Positions 1 through 6,729 of a stretch of DNA of 19,963 nucleotides are shown in pieces; position 1 is the first letter of the stretch, and each line of letters opens with the position of its first letter. The position numbers and the translations under genes are program-made. Under the pieces are notes generated by a model. It made no database searches and had not been told where the DNA came from. It saw nothing but the letters and a program-made list of their open reading frames with translations. The stretch is from JAPLJQ01 sp037143735. Its GTDB lineage: Bacteria; Desulfobacterota; Syntrophia; Syntrophales; UBA2185. The stretch lies in contig JBAWYD010000040.1 in assembly GCA_037143735.1 (NCBI GenBank), forward strand, positions 1 through 19,963, given 5' to 3'.

Positions 1-2
1 AA

Positions 3-707
3 GGATATGACCTGCGGATTGGTCGTGAAAGCGGGCTTTGGTGCACGATCCATTCTTTGCATCCCGACACGATGCTCTTCCTGGCGCAAAAGGCCGGAAA
101 ACCGGTGGGTGCGGTGATCGTTATTCCGGATTCACGGTTGGGGTTGCCCTCCGATTTCATTTTTCCCGAGCCCCTGGGCTCTCTTCGAACGGAGGGGAGA
201 CAGCTGTGCGAGGTGTCGTCTCTCGTCATAGCCGAAGGATTGGAACTCGGCGTATTGGAATTGCCGCTTCACCTTTGCAGACTTGCCTATCTGACAATCG
301 CCCATCTATTGAAGGGCACCGACATGATCGCATCTTTCATGGCCCATCATGCCGCTTTCTACTCCAGGTTTCTGCTGTTTGATGATGTCTCGCCGGATTC
401 AAGGCTGAGTCCCAAGACGGGCCAACAGGTGCGGTTCGGGCGCCTCAACCTGGAAACGATGAAAAGCAGGTACGAGACGAGGTTTAATCATCTCAACGGC
501 AGGCGCAACCTGTACAGATGGTTCTTTATGAGCGAGGAGGAGAGGGGCGTCATACTCGAATGGCTTCAACGAAACAGGATGCCGATGAAGTCTGAAGAAT
601 TGCAATATTTCGGAACGTGCAAATCAAACATCCTGTCCGACGCCGGTTATGACAACGTCGCGATCCTTATGGAATACTACAGGAAGGCCGCAGCCGTGAG
701 ATATTAA
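3..707 (+). CDS. FeeM-like N-acyl amino acid synthase (GNAT fold), 5' truncated by window edge
   Basis: The frame is open to the left edge of the window, so the start lies outside; the first in-window start-like codon (TTG at 57) is unlikely to be real. The visible part resembles the acyltransferase domain of FeeM-type N-acyl amino acid synthases and autoinducer-synthase-like proteins. It shows a central strand with the pattern AGKPVGAVIVIPDSRLGLP, then FPEPL, then LRTEGRQLCEVSSLVI, where the conserved Arg/Glu pair before the core strand is typical. Such enzymes move an acyl chain from acyl-ACP to an amino acid. The C-terminal part, about 80 residues, is less conserved and ends RKAAAVRY. The family call rests on remembered motifs. 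A PEP-CTERM/exosortase-associated acyltransferase is a close alternative. The ThiF-like gene begins 91 bp downstream on the same strand, so the two may be cotranscribed. Confidence 0.7.
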   Translation, partial: GYDLRIGRESGLWCTIHSLHPDTMLFLAQKAGKPVGAVIVIPDSRLGLPSDFIFPEPLGSLRTEGRQLCEVSSLVIAEGLELGVLELPLHLCRLAYLTIAHLLKGTDMIASFMAHHAAFYSRFLLFDDVSPDSRLSPKTGQQVRFGRLNLETMKSRYETRFNHLNGRRNLYRWFFMSEEERGVILEWLQRNRMPMKSEELQYFGTCKSNILSDAGYDNVAILMEYYRKAAAVRY

Positions 708-798
708 GATTTATCCCCCCGGTAGAACGGATACTATCTACAATTCTTCCAAGGTTTCATTCTCTCGGGTTGGAGGATAGGAAAGAGTTTTTTAAAGA

Positions 799-1707
799 AT
801 GTCGCTTGATATGTGGGAACATATCGTTAACCGGCAGCAGGGTATTCTGAATTTCACGGAAGAACTAATTCTCGCTATCGGCAGGACGCGGGTTCTGGTG
901 GCAGGCGCAGGCGGTAACGGCGCTGTTCTCGACTTTCTGTTGCGGGTGGGATACCGGCACTTTACCATTGTCGATTTCGATGTGGTCGAGGCAACGAACC
1001 TGAATCGTCTTCCTTTTACCCCGGAGTCAATCGGAAAAACCAAGACGGAGGCATGGAAGGAGTACCTTCAGAAAGTCAACCCGGAATGCGCTGTCGCGGC
1101 TCACTGCCGCAAAGTTACCCGAAACGACGAGAAATGGATCGAAGGAATTGTCGCCGGCGTTGATATCGTTGCTCTCGGGACCTCCGATATTGAGGCGAAC
1201 TTTGTTATATCCAGGGTATGTCACCGCCTCCGGAAGCGGATGGTGGTCGGTCCCGGCACCTCGAACTGCTGGGTGGTCAGCACGTTCACACACGAAGGGA
1301 ATGTTTCGCTCGAAAGGATCGCGGGGTTTGGAACTGAAAATACGGACACGCGGGATGTCGATTATCAGGCGCTTCTGCCGAAGTACATGAGGATTTACAT
1401 GTTTCCGGGGCGGACGGAGAAACTCTATCCCGAGATCCTGCAGAAAGTGCGGAACGGGGAAATCCCGCCCAGGAACTGCAAGATATTTGTTTCTATGGCA
1501 AATGCCGCTTCCTGCTGGGAGATTGTGAAGAACACGGCGGTGATGAACGGGATCGCTCTTGAGAACACGAAAATCGTGGAATTTCCCATCATACAGATAT
1601 TCGATCCCTTCAAGGGGAGTGCCTATTATTACGATGCCGCCAAGGACCGGATCGGCATACCCAACTGGATGACCGAAAGAATCCGCTGGTATCCGGTGAT
1701 GAGGTAA
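799..1707 (+). CDS. ThiF/MoeB/HesA (E1-like) family adenylyltransferase
   Basis: The 302-residue protein has an E1-like nucleotide-binding fold. It shows the P-loop-like GAGGNG (residues 36-41), the acidic strand end IVDFDVVE (D59, D61), NLNR (N67-R70) with the Arg expected to contact ATP, Lys80 and Lys82 after IG, and the ALGTSD segment ending at Asp130. Family members adenylate the C-terminus of a small protein or a carboxylate. There is no CXXC zinc pair like that of MoeB/ThiF. Cys157 lies roughly where ThiF has its reactive Cys, but that assignment is tentative. The C-terminal 120 residues look specific to a subfamily. No ubiquitin-like, JAB or E2-like partner is visible. The start ATG follows a purine-rich stretch (772-788); Met5 at 811 is an alternative. 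The substrate is unknown, and the FeeM-like neighbour suggests an acyl-amino-acid product. Confidence 0.8.
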   Translation: MSLDMWEHIVNRQQGILNFTEELILAIGRTRVLVAGAGGNGAVLDFLLRVGYRHFTIVDFDVVEATNLNRLPFTPESIGKTKTEAWKEYLQKVNPECAVAAHCRKVTRNDEKWIEGIVAGVDIVALGTSDIEANFVISRVCHRLRKRMVVGPGTSNCWVVSTFTHEGNVSLERIAGFGTENTDTRDVDYQALLPKYMRIYMFPGRTEKLYPEILQKVRNGEIPPRNCKIFVSMANAASCWEIVKNTAVMNGIALENTKIVEFPIIQIFDPFKGSAYYYDAAKDRIGIPNWMTERIRWYPVMR

Positions 1708-1729
1708 TACAAGATGTCTTTCAATGTGT

Positions 1730-2125
1730 TCACTTGACGGTTACAACCGGACAATGGGCTTCAAGGATCACGTATTGAGCGTTGGAACCGAAGACAAATT
1801 TTCCAACTTTTGATTTTTTCTCAACGCCCACGATTATTTCATCAGCGTTATTATCCCGTGCAAATTGCACGAGGTCGTCACCGGGCGACAAGCCCCGGAT
1901 CAGGAGGTGAATTTCGCAGGGGATTTTTTCTTCTTCAAACTGGGATTTGATATATTCCAGTTCATGTTCCGTATTTCTGATTTCCTGAACCTGTTTTTCT
2001 TCTCCCTTTACCATGGAGGTCAGGACATAGACTTTCGCATGGAAGGCTTTTGCGTGAACTTTTGCCAGATTCAGAGCGTTTTTTGCCGCGTTGGACCCAT
2101 CGTAGCCCACCATAATCTTCATCAT
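1730..2125 (-). CDS. Universal stress protein, UspA family
   Basis: A 131-residue single-domain Usp. It opens with KIMVGYDGSNAAKNAL (first strand and the Asp that binds adenine nucleotide) and ends with IIVGVEKKSKVGKFVFGSNAQYVI, close to the G-2X-G-9X-G(S/T) nucleotide-binding motif, followed by APVVTVK-like HCPVVTVK. This suggests the ATP-binding subgroup, although the first Gly of the motif is weakly kept. Such cytoplasmic proteins are induced by starvation and other stresses. A GGGAGGA ribosome-binding site sits just upstream of two consecutive ATG codons (2125 and 2122), either of which could start the protein. The gene converges on the ThiF-like gene, with 22 bp between stop codons, and has its own promoter upstream (2197-2224). 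Confidence 0.9.
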   Translation of the reverse strand: MMKIMVGYDGSNAAKNALNLAKVHAKAFHAKVYVLTSMVKGEEKQVQEIRNTEHELEYIKSQFEEEKIPCEIHLLIRGLSPGDDLVQFARDNNADEIIVGVEKKSKVGKFVFGSNAQYVILEAHCPVVTVK

Positions 2126-2196
2126 CGCTTCCTCCCGTTATACCTCCGGTTTTTCTTAATGGTCACATTCCTTTACGGTATCAAGCCCATAGGCAC

Positions 2197-2224
2197 TTTA
2201 TATTGCTTTATTTTATATTGTCAA
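2197..2224 (-). promoter_or_regulatory. Sigma70-type promoter for the universal stress gene
   Basis: Read on the minus strand this is TTGACA (2224-2219), a 16-bp spacer, then TATAAA (2202-2197). The -35 matches consensus perfectly and the -10 in five of six positions. It lies about 70 bp upstream of the start codon and faces away from the purL promoter. Confidence 0.7.
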
Positions 2225-2272
2225 GAAAATTGAAATGTTTCGGATTCATTCCTGTAGATACATGTCATGAGA

Positions 2273-2298
2273 CCTGTCTGATTACCGCCTCAGACTGG
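2273..2298. repeat. Inverted repeat upstream of the purL promoter
   Basis: CCTGTCTGA and TCAGACTGG form a dyad of 9 bp with one mismatch around the 8-base spacer TTACCGCC. It ends 13 bp before the -35 of the purL promoter and lies between the two divergent promoters. It could be an operator for a regulator. No known binding consensus was recognised. Confidence 0.4.
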
Positions 2299-2311
2299 AT
2301 CGCCCTTTTAT

Positions 2312-2339
2312 TTGACAAGATCATCTTAATTTATATAAG
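2312..2339 (+). promoter_or_regulatory. Sigma70-type promoter for purL-purQ
   Basis: TTGACA (2312-2317), a 16-bp spacer, then TATAAG (2334-2339); an overlapping TATATA lies at 2332. Transcription would begin near 2346, giving a leader of roughly 200 nt before purL. Confidence 0.65.
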
Positions 2340-2553
2340 GTATCACAGAATGCTCATGCGTGTCCATATGACTTCCAGAATCAGGAGTGGGGAAAAAGTT
2401 GCTTTCTCATAGACCTTTTGGTATCTTCATACACGCTTAAAAAATTGTCTGGAAGCAAGAAAAATACCGGGAAGCCCTGCCCTGAAGGCGGTAGGCCTCA
2501 TCTACAGGACTCATTCAAAGATCTCAGAGCAGGAATAACGTCAGAGGACAGGT

Positions 2554-5532
2554 ATGGCGGACAGGATAGAAATCGGCTTCAAGGAAGGGATCAGGGACGC
2601 CCTCGGGGATAAGATCAAACGAAGGATCATCGAACATCTGCAAATTGCCGTCGATAGGGTAAGAACCATTGATGTTCATACGGTTGACGGTGATCTGATC
2701 CCCGGGGAACTGGAGAAAGCGGCGGCGGGGCCTCTTTCCGATCCGATCATTCAGGAGTATGCAATCAACCGCGGCCTGGCGCAAGGGTTTGAGTGGATGA
2801 TCGAGGTGGGATTCAGACCGGGAGTCACTGATAATGTGGGAAAGACCGCCAAAGAAGCCATATCGCTTCTTCTGGGAATATCATCAGACCAGCTTCGGGG
2901 TGTTTATACATCAAGGCAGTACATGATCGATGGTCCCATCAGCCGGCACGATGCCGAAAACATCGCCTCCAATCTCCTTGCCAACGAACTCATTGAACGA
3001 TATGAAATTGTTGATGGAAAATCATGGGACCATCAGAAGGGAATGGCTCCTCACGTACCGCGTGTCTTCGGCGGGGATCGTTTGTCGGTTGAAGAGATCG
3101 ATCTGGATGTAAGCGACGGAACGCTTCTTAAAATCAGCAATGAGCGCGTCCTGGCTCTGAATCTCGTCGAAATGAAAACCCTGCGTGATTATCTGGGGGA
3201 TGATGCGGTATTGCAAGGGAGGCGCGAGGTCGGTCTTGGGAAGAAAATGACCGACGCGGAGCTGGAATGTCTTGCCCAGACATGGTCCGAGCACTGCAAA
3301 CATAAAATATTTAACGCCCGGATCGTTTACGAGGACGAACACGGCGCATTCGAAAAGATCGATTCCCTTTTTGATACCTATATTAAAGGATCAACAAAAA
3401 AGATCCGGGAGCGCCTGGGGAAGGATGACTGGTGCATCTCCGTTTTTATTGATAATGCCGGAATCATTCGGTTCAACGATGAATGTAACCTGGTCTTCAA
3501 AGTGGAAACCCACAATTCTCCATCCGCACTTGATCCCTACGGAGGCGCCCTTACGGGTATCGTGGGGGTCAATAGGGATCCCTTCGGCACCGGAAAAGGA
3601 GCGAAGCTGATCTTCAATACGGATGTCTTTTGTTTCGCGCCTCCGAACTACGACAAACCCCTGCCAAAGCGGATTCTTCACCCCCGGCGCATCTATGAGG
3701 GGGTCCGGGAGGGTGTCGAGCATGGCGGAAACAAGAGCGGCATCCCGACGGTCAACGGAAGCATCGTGTTCGACGAGCGATATCTCGGGAAACCCCTGGT
3801 CTATTGCGGAACGGCAGGTATCATGCCCGCCGTTCTCCAGGGACAGCCATCGCACACGAAGGAAATTCAGCCGGGTGATATGATCGTCATGGCCGGCGGC
3901 AGAATCGGAAAAGACGGCATTCATGGGGCAACCTTCTCTTCCGAGGAACTCCATGAAGGGTCTCCGGTCACGGCTGTCCAGATCGGTGATCCCATTACCC
4001 AGAAAAAAATGACGGATTTTCTTCTTATCGCGAGAGATCGGGGGCTGTATCGGGCGATAACGGATAACGGCGCCGGTGGCCTTTCTTCCTCTGTTGGAGA
4101 AACAGCGCGCCTCTGCGGCGGGTGTGAAATGGATCTCAAGAAGGCTCCCCTGAAATATCCGGGGTTGAATCCCTGGGAAATTCTTATTTCCGAATCCCAG
4201 GAAAGGATGACCCTGGCGGTGGCCCCGGAACACGTGCAGGCGTTTCTTGATCTTGCCCGGAAGATGGATGTGGAGGCCACCGCCCTGGGCACGTACACCG
4301 ATTCAGGCAAGTTCCATGTCCGCTACGGTGAAGAGACGGTGGCTTATCTGGACATGGATTTTCTCCACGACGGCGTTCCACAGATGCAGTTGCGTGCGAA
4401 ATGGTTGCCGCCAAGGCATGCGGAGCCTGATTTCACGGAGCCTGCCGACATGGGAAAGTCTCTGAGAGGCATGCTTTCCCGGTTCAATATCTGCAGCAAG
4501 GAAGCTGTTGTCCGACAGTACGACCATGAGGTTCAGGGAGGAAGCGTGATCAAACCGCTGGTCGGCGCCTGTAACGACGGCCCCGGTGATGCGGCGGTCA
4601 TCCGGCCTGTGCTGAGTTCCTATGAAGGCGTTGTGGTGGCCCACGGCATCTGTCCCCGTTACGGCGATATCGACGCCTACCATATGGCGGCATGCGCCAT
4701 CGATGAGGCCGTCAGGAATGCCATTGCCGTAGGCGGAACCCTTGAACGGCTGGCCGGACTGGATAATTTCTGCTGGTGTGATCCCGTGCAATCGGAGAAA
4801 ACACCGGATGGTGAATACAAACTGTCGCAACTTGTCCGGGCGAACCGGGCGCTTTACGATTATACAACGGCTTACGGTGTTCCCTGTATTTCGGGGAAAG
4901 ACAGTATGAAAAACGACTATCAGATAGGCGACACAAAAATATCGATCCCCCCTACCCTGCTGTTTTCAACCATCGGCAAAATGGAGGATGTGCGCAAGGC
5001 CGTCACCATGGACGCCAAGCAAGCGGATCACCTTGTGTACGTGCTCGGCGTAACTTACCCTGAACTGGGCGGTTCCGAATGGTATGCCATGCATGGCTTT
5101 GTCGGAAACCAGGTTCCGAAAGTCCATGCGGAGAGGGCGAAAGCGTTGTACGACGCCCTGAGCCGGGCCATTCAGGCGGGACTTGTCGCCTCCTGTCACG
5201 ACTGTTCCGACGGGGGATTGGGTGTTGCCCTTGCCGAGACGGCCTTTGCCGGGGGACTGGGATTGTTCATCGATTTTGCACTCGTTCCGTCCGAGGGCAT
5301 CGACCGAAACGACACCCTTCTTTTCTCCGAATCGCAGAGTCGCTTCGTTGTCACGATTTCACCGGAAGCAAAAGACCCGTTTGAAGATATGATGAAAGGT
5401 GTGGTCATCGGCTGCGTGGGCGTTGTCCTTTCCGAGGGCGTGTTGAAGATCGATGGATTCAGGGGAAACCGGATCATCGAAGAGGACATTCATCTTTTAA
5501 AAGCAATATGGCAGAAGCCCCTGAATTTTTAA
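2554..5532 (+). CDS. purL: Phosphoribosylformylglycinamidine synthase, synthetase subunit with fused PurS-like N-terminus
   Basis: A 992-residue FGAM synthase synthetase component, which converts FGAR, ATP and glutamine-derived ammonia to FGAM, the fourth step of purine synthesis. Residues 1-75 and 78-150 look like two PurS-like segments (for example GFKEGIRDALGD and VGFRPGVTDNVGKT). The linker and first AIR-synthase-like half follow, with TWSEHCKHK (catalytic His247), KVETHNSP (316-323) and DNGAGGLSSSVGE. The second half has SGKDSMKN (780-787) and SCHDCSDGGLG (880-890). The protein stops without a glutaminase domain, so it lies between the small PurL (about 740 residues, with separate PurS) and the large fused PurL (about 1300). 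AGAGG lies 6 bases before the ATG. purQ follows after 13 bp and supplies the missing glutaminase. Confidence 0.95.
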   Translation: MADRIEIGFKEGIRDALGDKIKRRIIEHLQIAVDRVRTIDVHTVDGDLIPGELEKAAAGPLSDPIIQEYAINRGLAQGFEWMIEVGFRPGVTDNVGKTAKEAISLLLGISSDQLRGVYTSRQYMIDGPISRHDAENIASNLLANELIERYEIVDGKSWDHQKGMAPHVPRVFGGDRLSVEEIDLDVSDGTLLKISNERVLALNLVEMKTLRDYLGDDAVLQGRREVGLGKKMTDAELECLAQTWSEHCKHKIFNARIVYEDEHGAFEKIDSLFDTYIKGSTKKIRERLGKDDWCISVFIDNAGIIRFNDECNLVFKVETHNSPSALDPYGGALTGIVGVNRDPFGTGKGAKLIFNTDVFCFAPPNYDKPLPKRILHPRRIYEGVREGVEHGGNKSGIPTVNGSIVFDERYLGKPLVYCGTAGIMPAVLQGQPSHTKEIQPGDMIVMAGGRIGKDGIHGATFSSEELHEGSPVTAVQIGDPITQKKMTDFLLIARDRGLYRAITDNGAGGLSSSVGETARLCGGCEMDLKKAPLKYPGLNPWEILISESQERMTLAVAPEHVQAFLDLARKMDVEATALGTYTDSGKFHVRYGEETVAYLDMDFLHDGVPQMQLRAKWLPPRHAEPDFTEPADMGKSLRGMLSRFNICSKEAVVRQYDHEVQGGSVIKPLVGACNDGPGDAAVIRPVLSSYEGVVVAHGICPRYGDIDAYHMAACAIDEAVRNAIAVGGTLERLAGLDNFCWCDPVQSEKTPDGEYKLSQLVRANRALYDYTTAYGVPCISGKDSMKNDYQIGDTKISIPPTLLFSTIGKMEDVRKAVTMDAKQADHLVYVLGVTYPELGGSEWYAMHGFVGNQVPKVHAERAKALYDALSRAIQAGLVASCHDCSDGGLGVALAETAFAGGLGLFIDFALVPSEGIDRNDTLLFSESQSRFVVTISPEAKDPFEDMMKGVVIGCVGVVLSEGVLKIDGFRGNRIIEEDIHLLKAIWQKPLNF

Positions 5533-5545
5533 TCGGAGACATCAA

Positions 5546-6373
5546 ATGCCGAAGATAGTCAAGTCAATCGTCATTACGGGAAACGGAACCAACTGTGAAA
5601 TGGAAATGGCCCATGCCTGCAGGCTTGCCGGTTCCGACGAGGTGGATATCGTCCACATCAGCATGTTGCTTTACGGTGAAAAGAGCCTCGACGACTATCA
5701 TTTCCTTAACCTGCCCGGCGGGTTCCTTGACGGCGACGATCTGGGGTCGGCGAAAGCGGGGGCGAACCGTATATTGCACGCGGGAATCGAGGGGAGGGAT
5801 GAGAAACTTTACGATCAGTTTGTCCGATTCATCGCACAGGGAAAACTGATCCTCGGCGTCTGCAACGGCTTCCAGCTTCTGGTCAAGCTGGGAATGCTTC
5901 CCGGCTTCGACGGAGACTACCGAAAGCAGACCGTGACTCTGACGTTCAACGATTCAGGCCGTTTTGAAGACCGGTGGGTCTATCTGCATGTCAACTGGCA
6001 GTCGCCCTGCATTTTCACAAGAGGTATAGGGGATTTGTACCTTCCCGTAAGACACGGGGAAGGAAAGTTTATCGCGCAGGATGAGGATGTTCTCGAAAGG
6101 TTGCACGATAATGGCCATGTCGCTGTTCAGTACAGCCATCACCACTATGCGGATATCGCCGTGGACTATCCCGCCAATCCAAACGGCTCCATACACGGCA
6201 TCGCCGGTATCTGCAATAGCACGGGACGGATTTTCGGCCTCATGCCCCACCCGGAGGCCTATCTCCACTACACCAACCATCCCCGCTGGACCCGGGAAAA
6301 ACTTCCCGAAGAGGGGATGGGGCTCAACATCTTCAAAAATGCCATCAACTTTCTCAGGGGCGCCTCGTTGTAA
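5546..6373 (+). CDS. purQ: Phosphoribosylformylglycinamidine synthase, glutaminase subunit PurQ
   Basis: A 275-residue class I glutamine amidotransferase that releases ammonia from glutamine for PurL. The nucleophile elbow GVCNGFQ carries Cys106, and MPHPEAY carries the His235 and Glu237 that complete the triad. The N-terminal IVITGNGTNCEMEMAHA matches the usual PurQ opening. It is longer than Bacillus-type PurQ (about 227 residues) and resembles the glutaminase domain of large fused PurL proteins, which fits its long partner. It starts 13 bp after purL behind CGGAGA, so the two are one operon. A weak hairpin with a T-run follows the stop. Confidence 0.95.
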   Translation: MPKIVKSIVITGNGTNCEMEMAHACRLAGSDEVDIVHISMLLYGEKSLDDYHFLNLPGGFLDGDDLGSAKAGANRILHAGIEGRDEKLYDQFVRFIAQGKLILGVCNGFQLLVKLGMLPGFDGDYRKQTVTLTFNDSGRFEDRWVYLHVNWQSPCIFTRGIGDLYLPVRHGEGKFIAQDEDVLERLHDNGHVAVQYSHHHYADIAVDYPANPNGSIHGIAGICNSTGRIFGLMPHPEAYLHYTNHPRWTREKLPEEGMGLNIFKNAINFLRGASL

Positions 6374-6396
6374 AGAGGGGCGCTATACCCCCTTTT
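6372..6396 (+). terminator. Weak candidate terminator after purQ
   Basis: GGGG (6377-6380) pairs with CCCC (6388-6391) around a 7-base loop. The stem then extends through an A-C mismatch, a G-T wobble and three A-T pairs into TTTT. A second dyad, CCCCTCA/TGAGGGG (6397-6403 and 6427-6433), follows without a T-run. Both are weak, so termination here is uncertain. Confidence 0.35.
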
Positions 6397-6458
6397 CCCC
6401 TCATCTCATGTAAGATCAGGGAGAGTTGAGGGGCGTAACATTAATCCTTATAATTCTC

Positions 6459-6487
6459 TTGACAAACAGGTCTATCTATTTTAAAAA
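6459..6487 (+). promoter_or_regulatory. Candidate sigma70 promoter for the cimA leader
   Basis: A perfect TTGACA (6459-6464) is followed after 17 bp by TAAAAA (6482-6487), a poorer -10 within an AT-rich stretch. Transcription would begin near 6494, giving a leader of about 235 nt with the attenuator elements in the expected order. Confidence 0.5.
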
Positions 6488-6552
6488 TAAACCAAATCGC
6501 TTGTTGTCTGGATTTTAAAAAGATAAATCGCAGAAAGAGCAGAAAGAGAAAC

Positions 6553-6630
6553 ATGAAGACGCCCCTGCCCATGATGATCATTCGTGGCATAATTAGGCCT
6601 CATGACATAGGAGACCTGGTAATGGGATAG
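6553..6630 (+). CDS. Putative isoleucine-rich attenuator leader peptide of cimA
   Basis: A 25-codon ORF (ATG 6553, TAG 6628-6630). Its middle reads MMIIRGIIRPHDI, with five Ile codons (ATC 6577, ATT 6580, ATA 6589, ATT 6592, ATA 6607) plus Leu and Val codons near the end (DLVMG). One residue in five is Ile, the end product of the cimA pathway. The ribosome-binding site is weak, only the purine-rich AGAAAGAG (6541-6548) within a tandem GCAGAAAGA repeat (6530-6547); ATG 6571 or 6574 are alternative starts. The function is inferred from Ile content together with the mutually exclusive RNA structures downstream. Conservation was not tested. Confidence 0.65.
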   Translation: MKTPLPMMIIRGIIRPHDIGDLVMG

Positions 6631-6674
6631 TGTTTCTATAAAAAACAGAAAATGAACAAAAATCCGTTATCAGG
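6595..6674 (+). promoter_or_regulatory. Attenuator: protector hairpin and antiterminator of cimA
   Basis: Protector: AGGCCTC (6595-6601) pairs with GAGACCT (6611-6617), 7 bp with one mismatch and a 9-base loop. Antiterminator: CCTGGTAATGGG (6615-6626) pairs with TCCGTTATCAGG (6663-6674), 12 contiguous pairs of which three are G-U. The antiterminator shares 6615-6617 with the protector, and its right arm is the left arm of the terminator, so the structures exclude each other in the classical way. A ribosome stalled on Ile codons 6589-6594 would cover the left protector arm and free the antiterminator. A ribosome at the stop codon would cover 6615-6630 and let the terminator form. Confidence 0.65.
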
Positions 6675-6698
6675 TCAAGCTGATAGCGGATTTTTTTT
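6658..6698 (+). terminator. Intrinsic terminator of the cimA attenuator
   Basis: A 16-bp stem pairs 6658-6673 with 6680-6695, including one G-U pair, around the loop GTCAAG (6674-6679). The G/C core is ATCCG...CGGAT, and the stem runs into eight T (6691-6698). It stands between the promoter and the cimA ribosome-binding site, so any cimA transcript must read through it. This placement indicates regulation rather than gene-end termination. Confidence 0.85.
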
Positions 6699-6729
6699 AC
6701 GGGGAACTTCAATAAAGGGGGGTATGGGT

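Larger units (their letters stand above)
2126..2553. other. Non-coding divergent intergenic region between usp and purL
   Basis: This 428-bp stretch holds the two divergent promoters, the inverted repeat at 2273-2298, and a purL leader of about 200 nt. Within the leader, CTTCCAGA (2372-2379) is complementary to TCTGGAAG (2448-2455), and GCGTGT (2358-2363) to ACACGC (2431-2436). The two pairings interleave, so they could only form together as a pseudoknot. No purine riboswitch core was recognised. Short open frames here lack ribosome-binding sites and appear non-coding. Confidence 0.55.

Noticed and set aside
2418..2612. Small frame overlapping the purL start
   Set aside because: It begins with TTG without a ribosome-binding site and reads into purL in another frame; it looks like leader RNA.
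3391..4233. Long minus-strand frame of 280 codons inside purL
   Set aside because: It is antisense to a highly conserved coding sequence and shows no family features.
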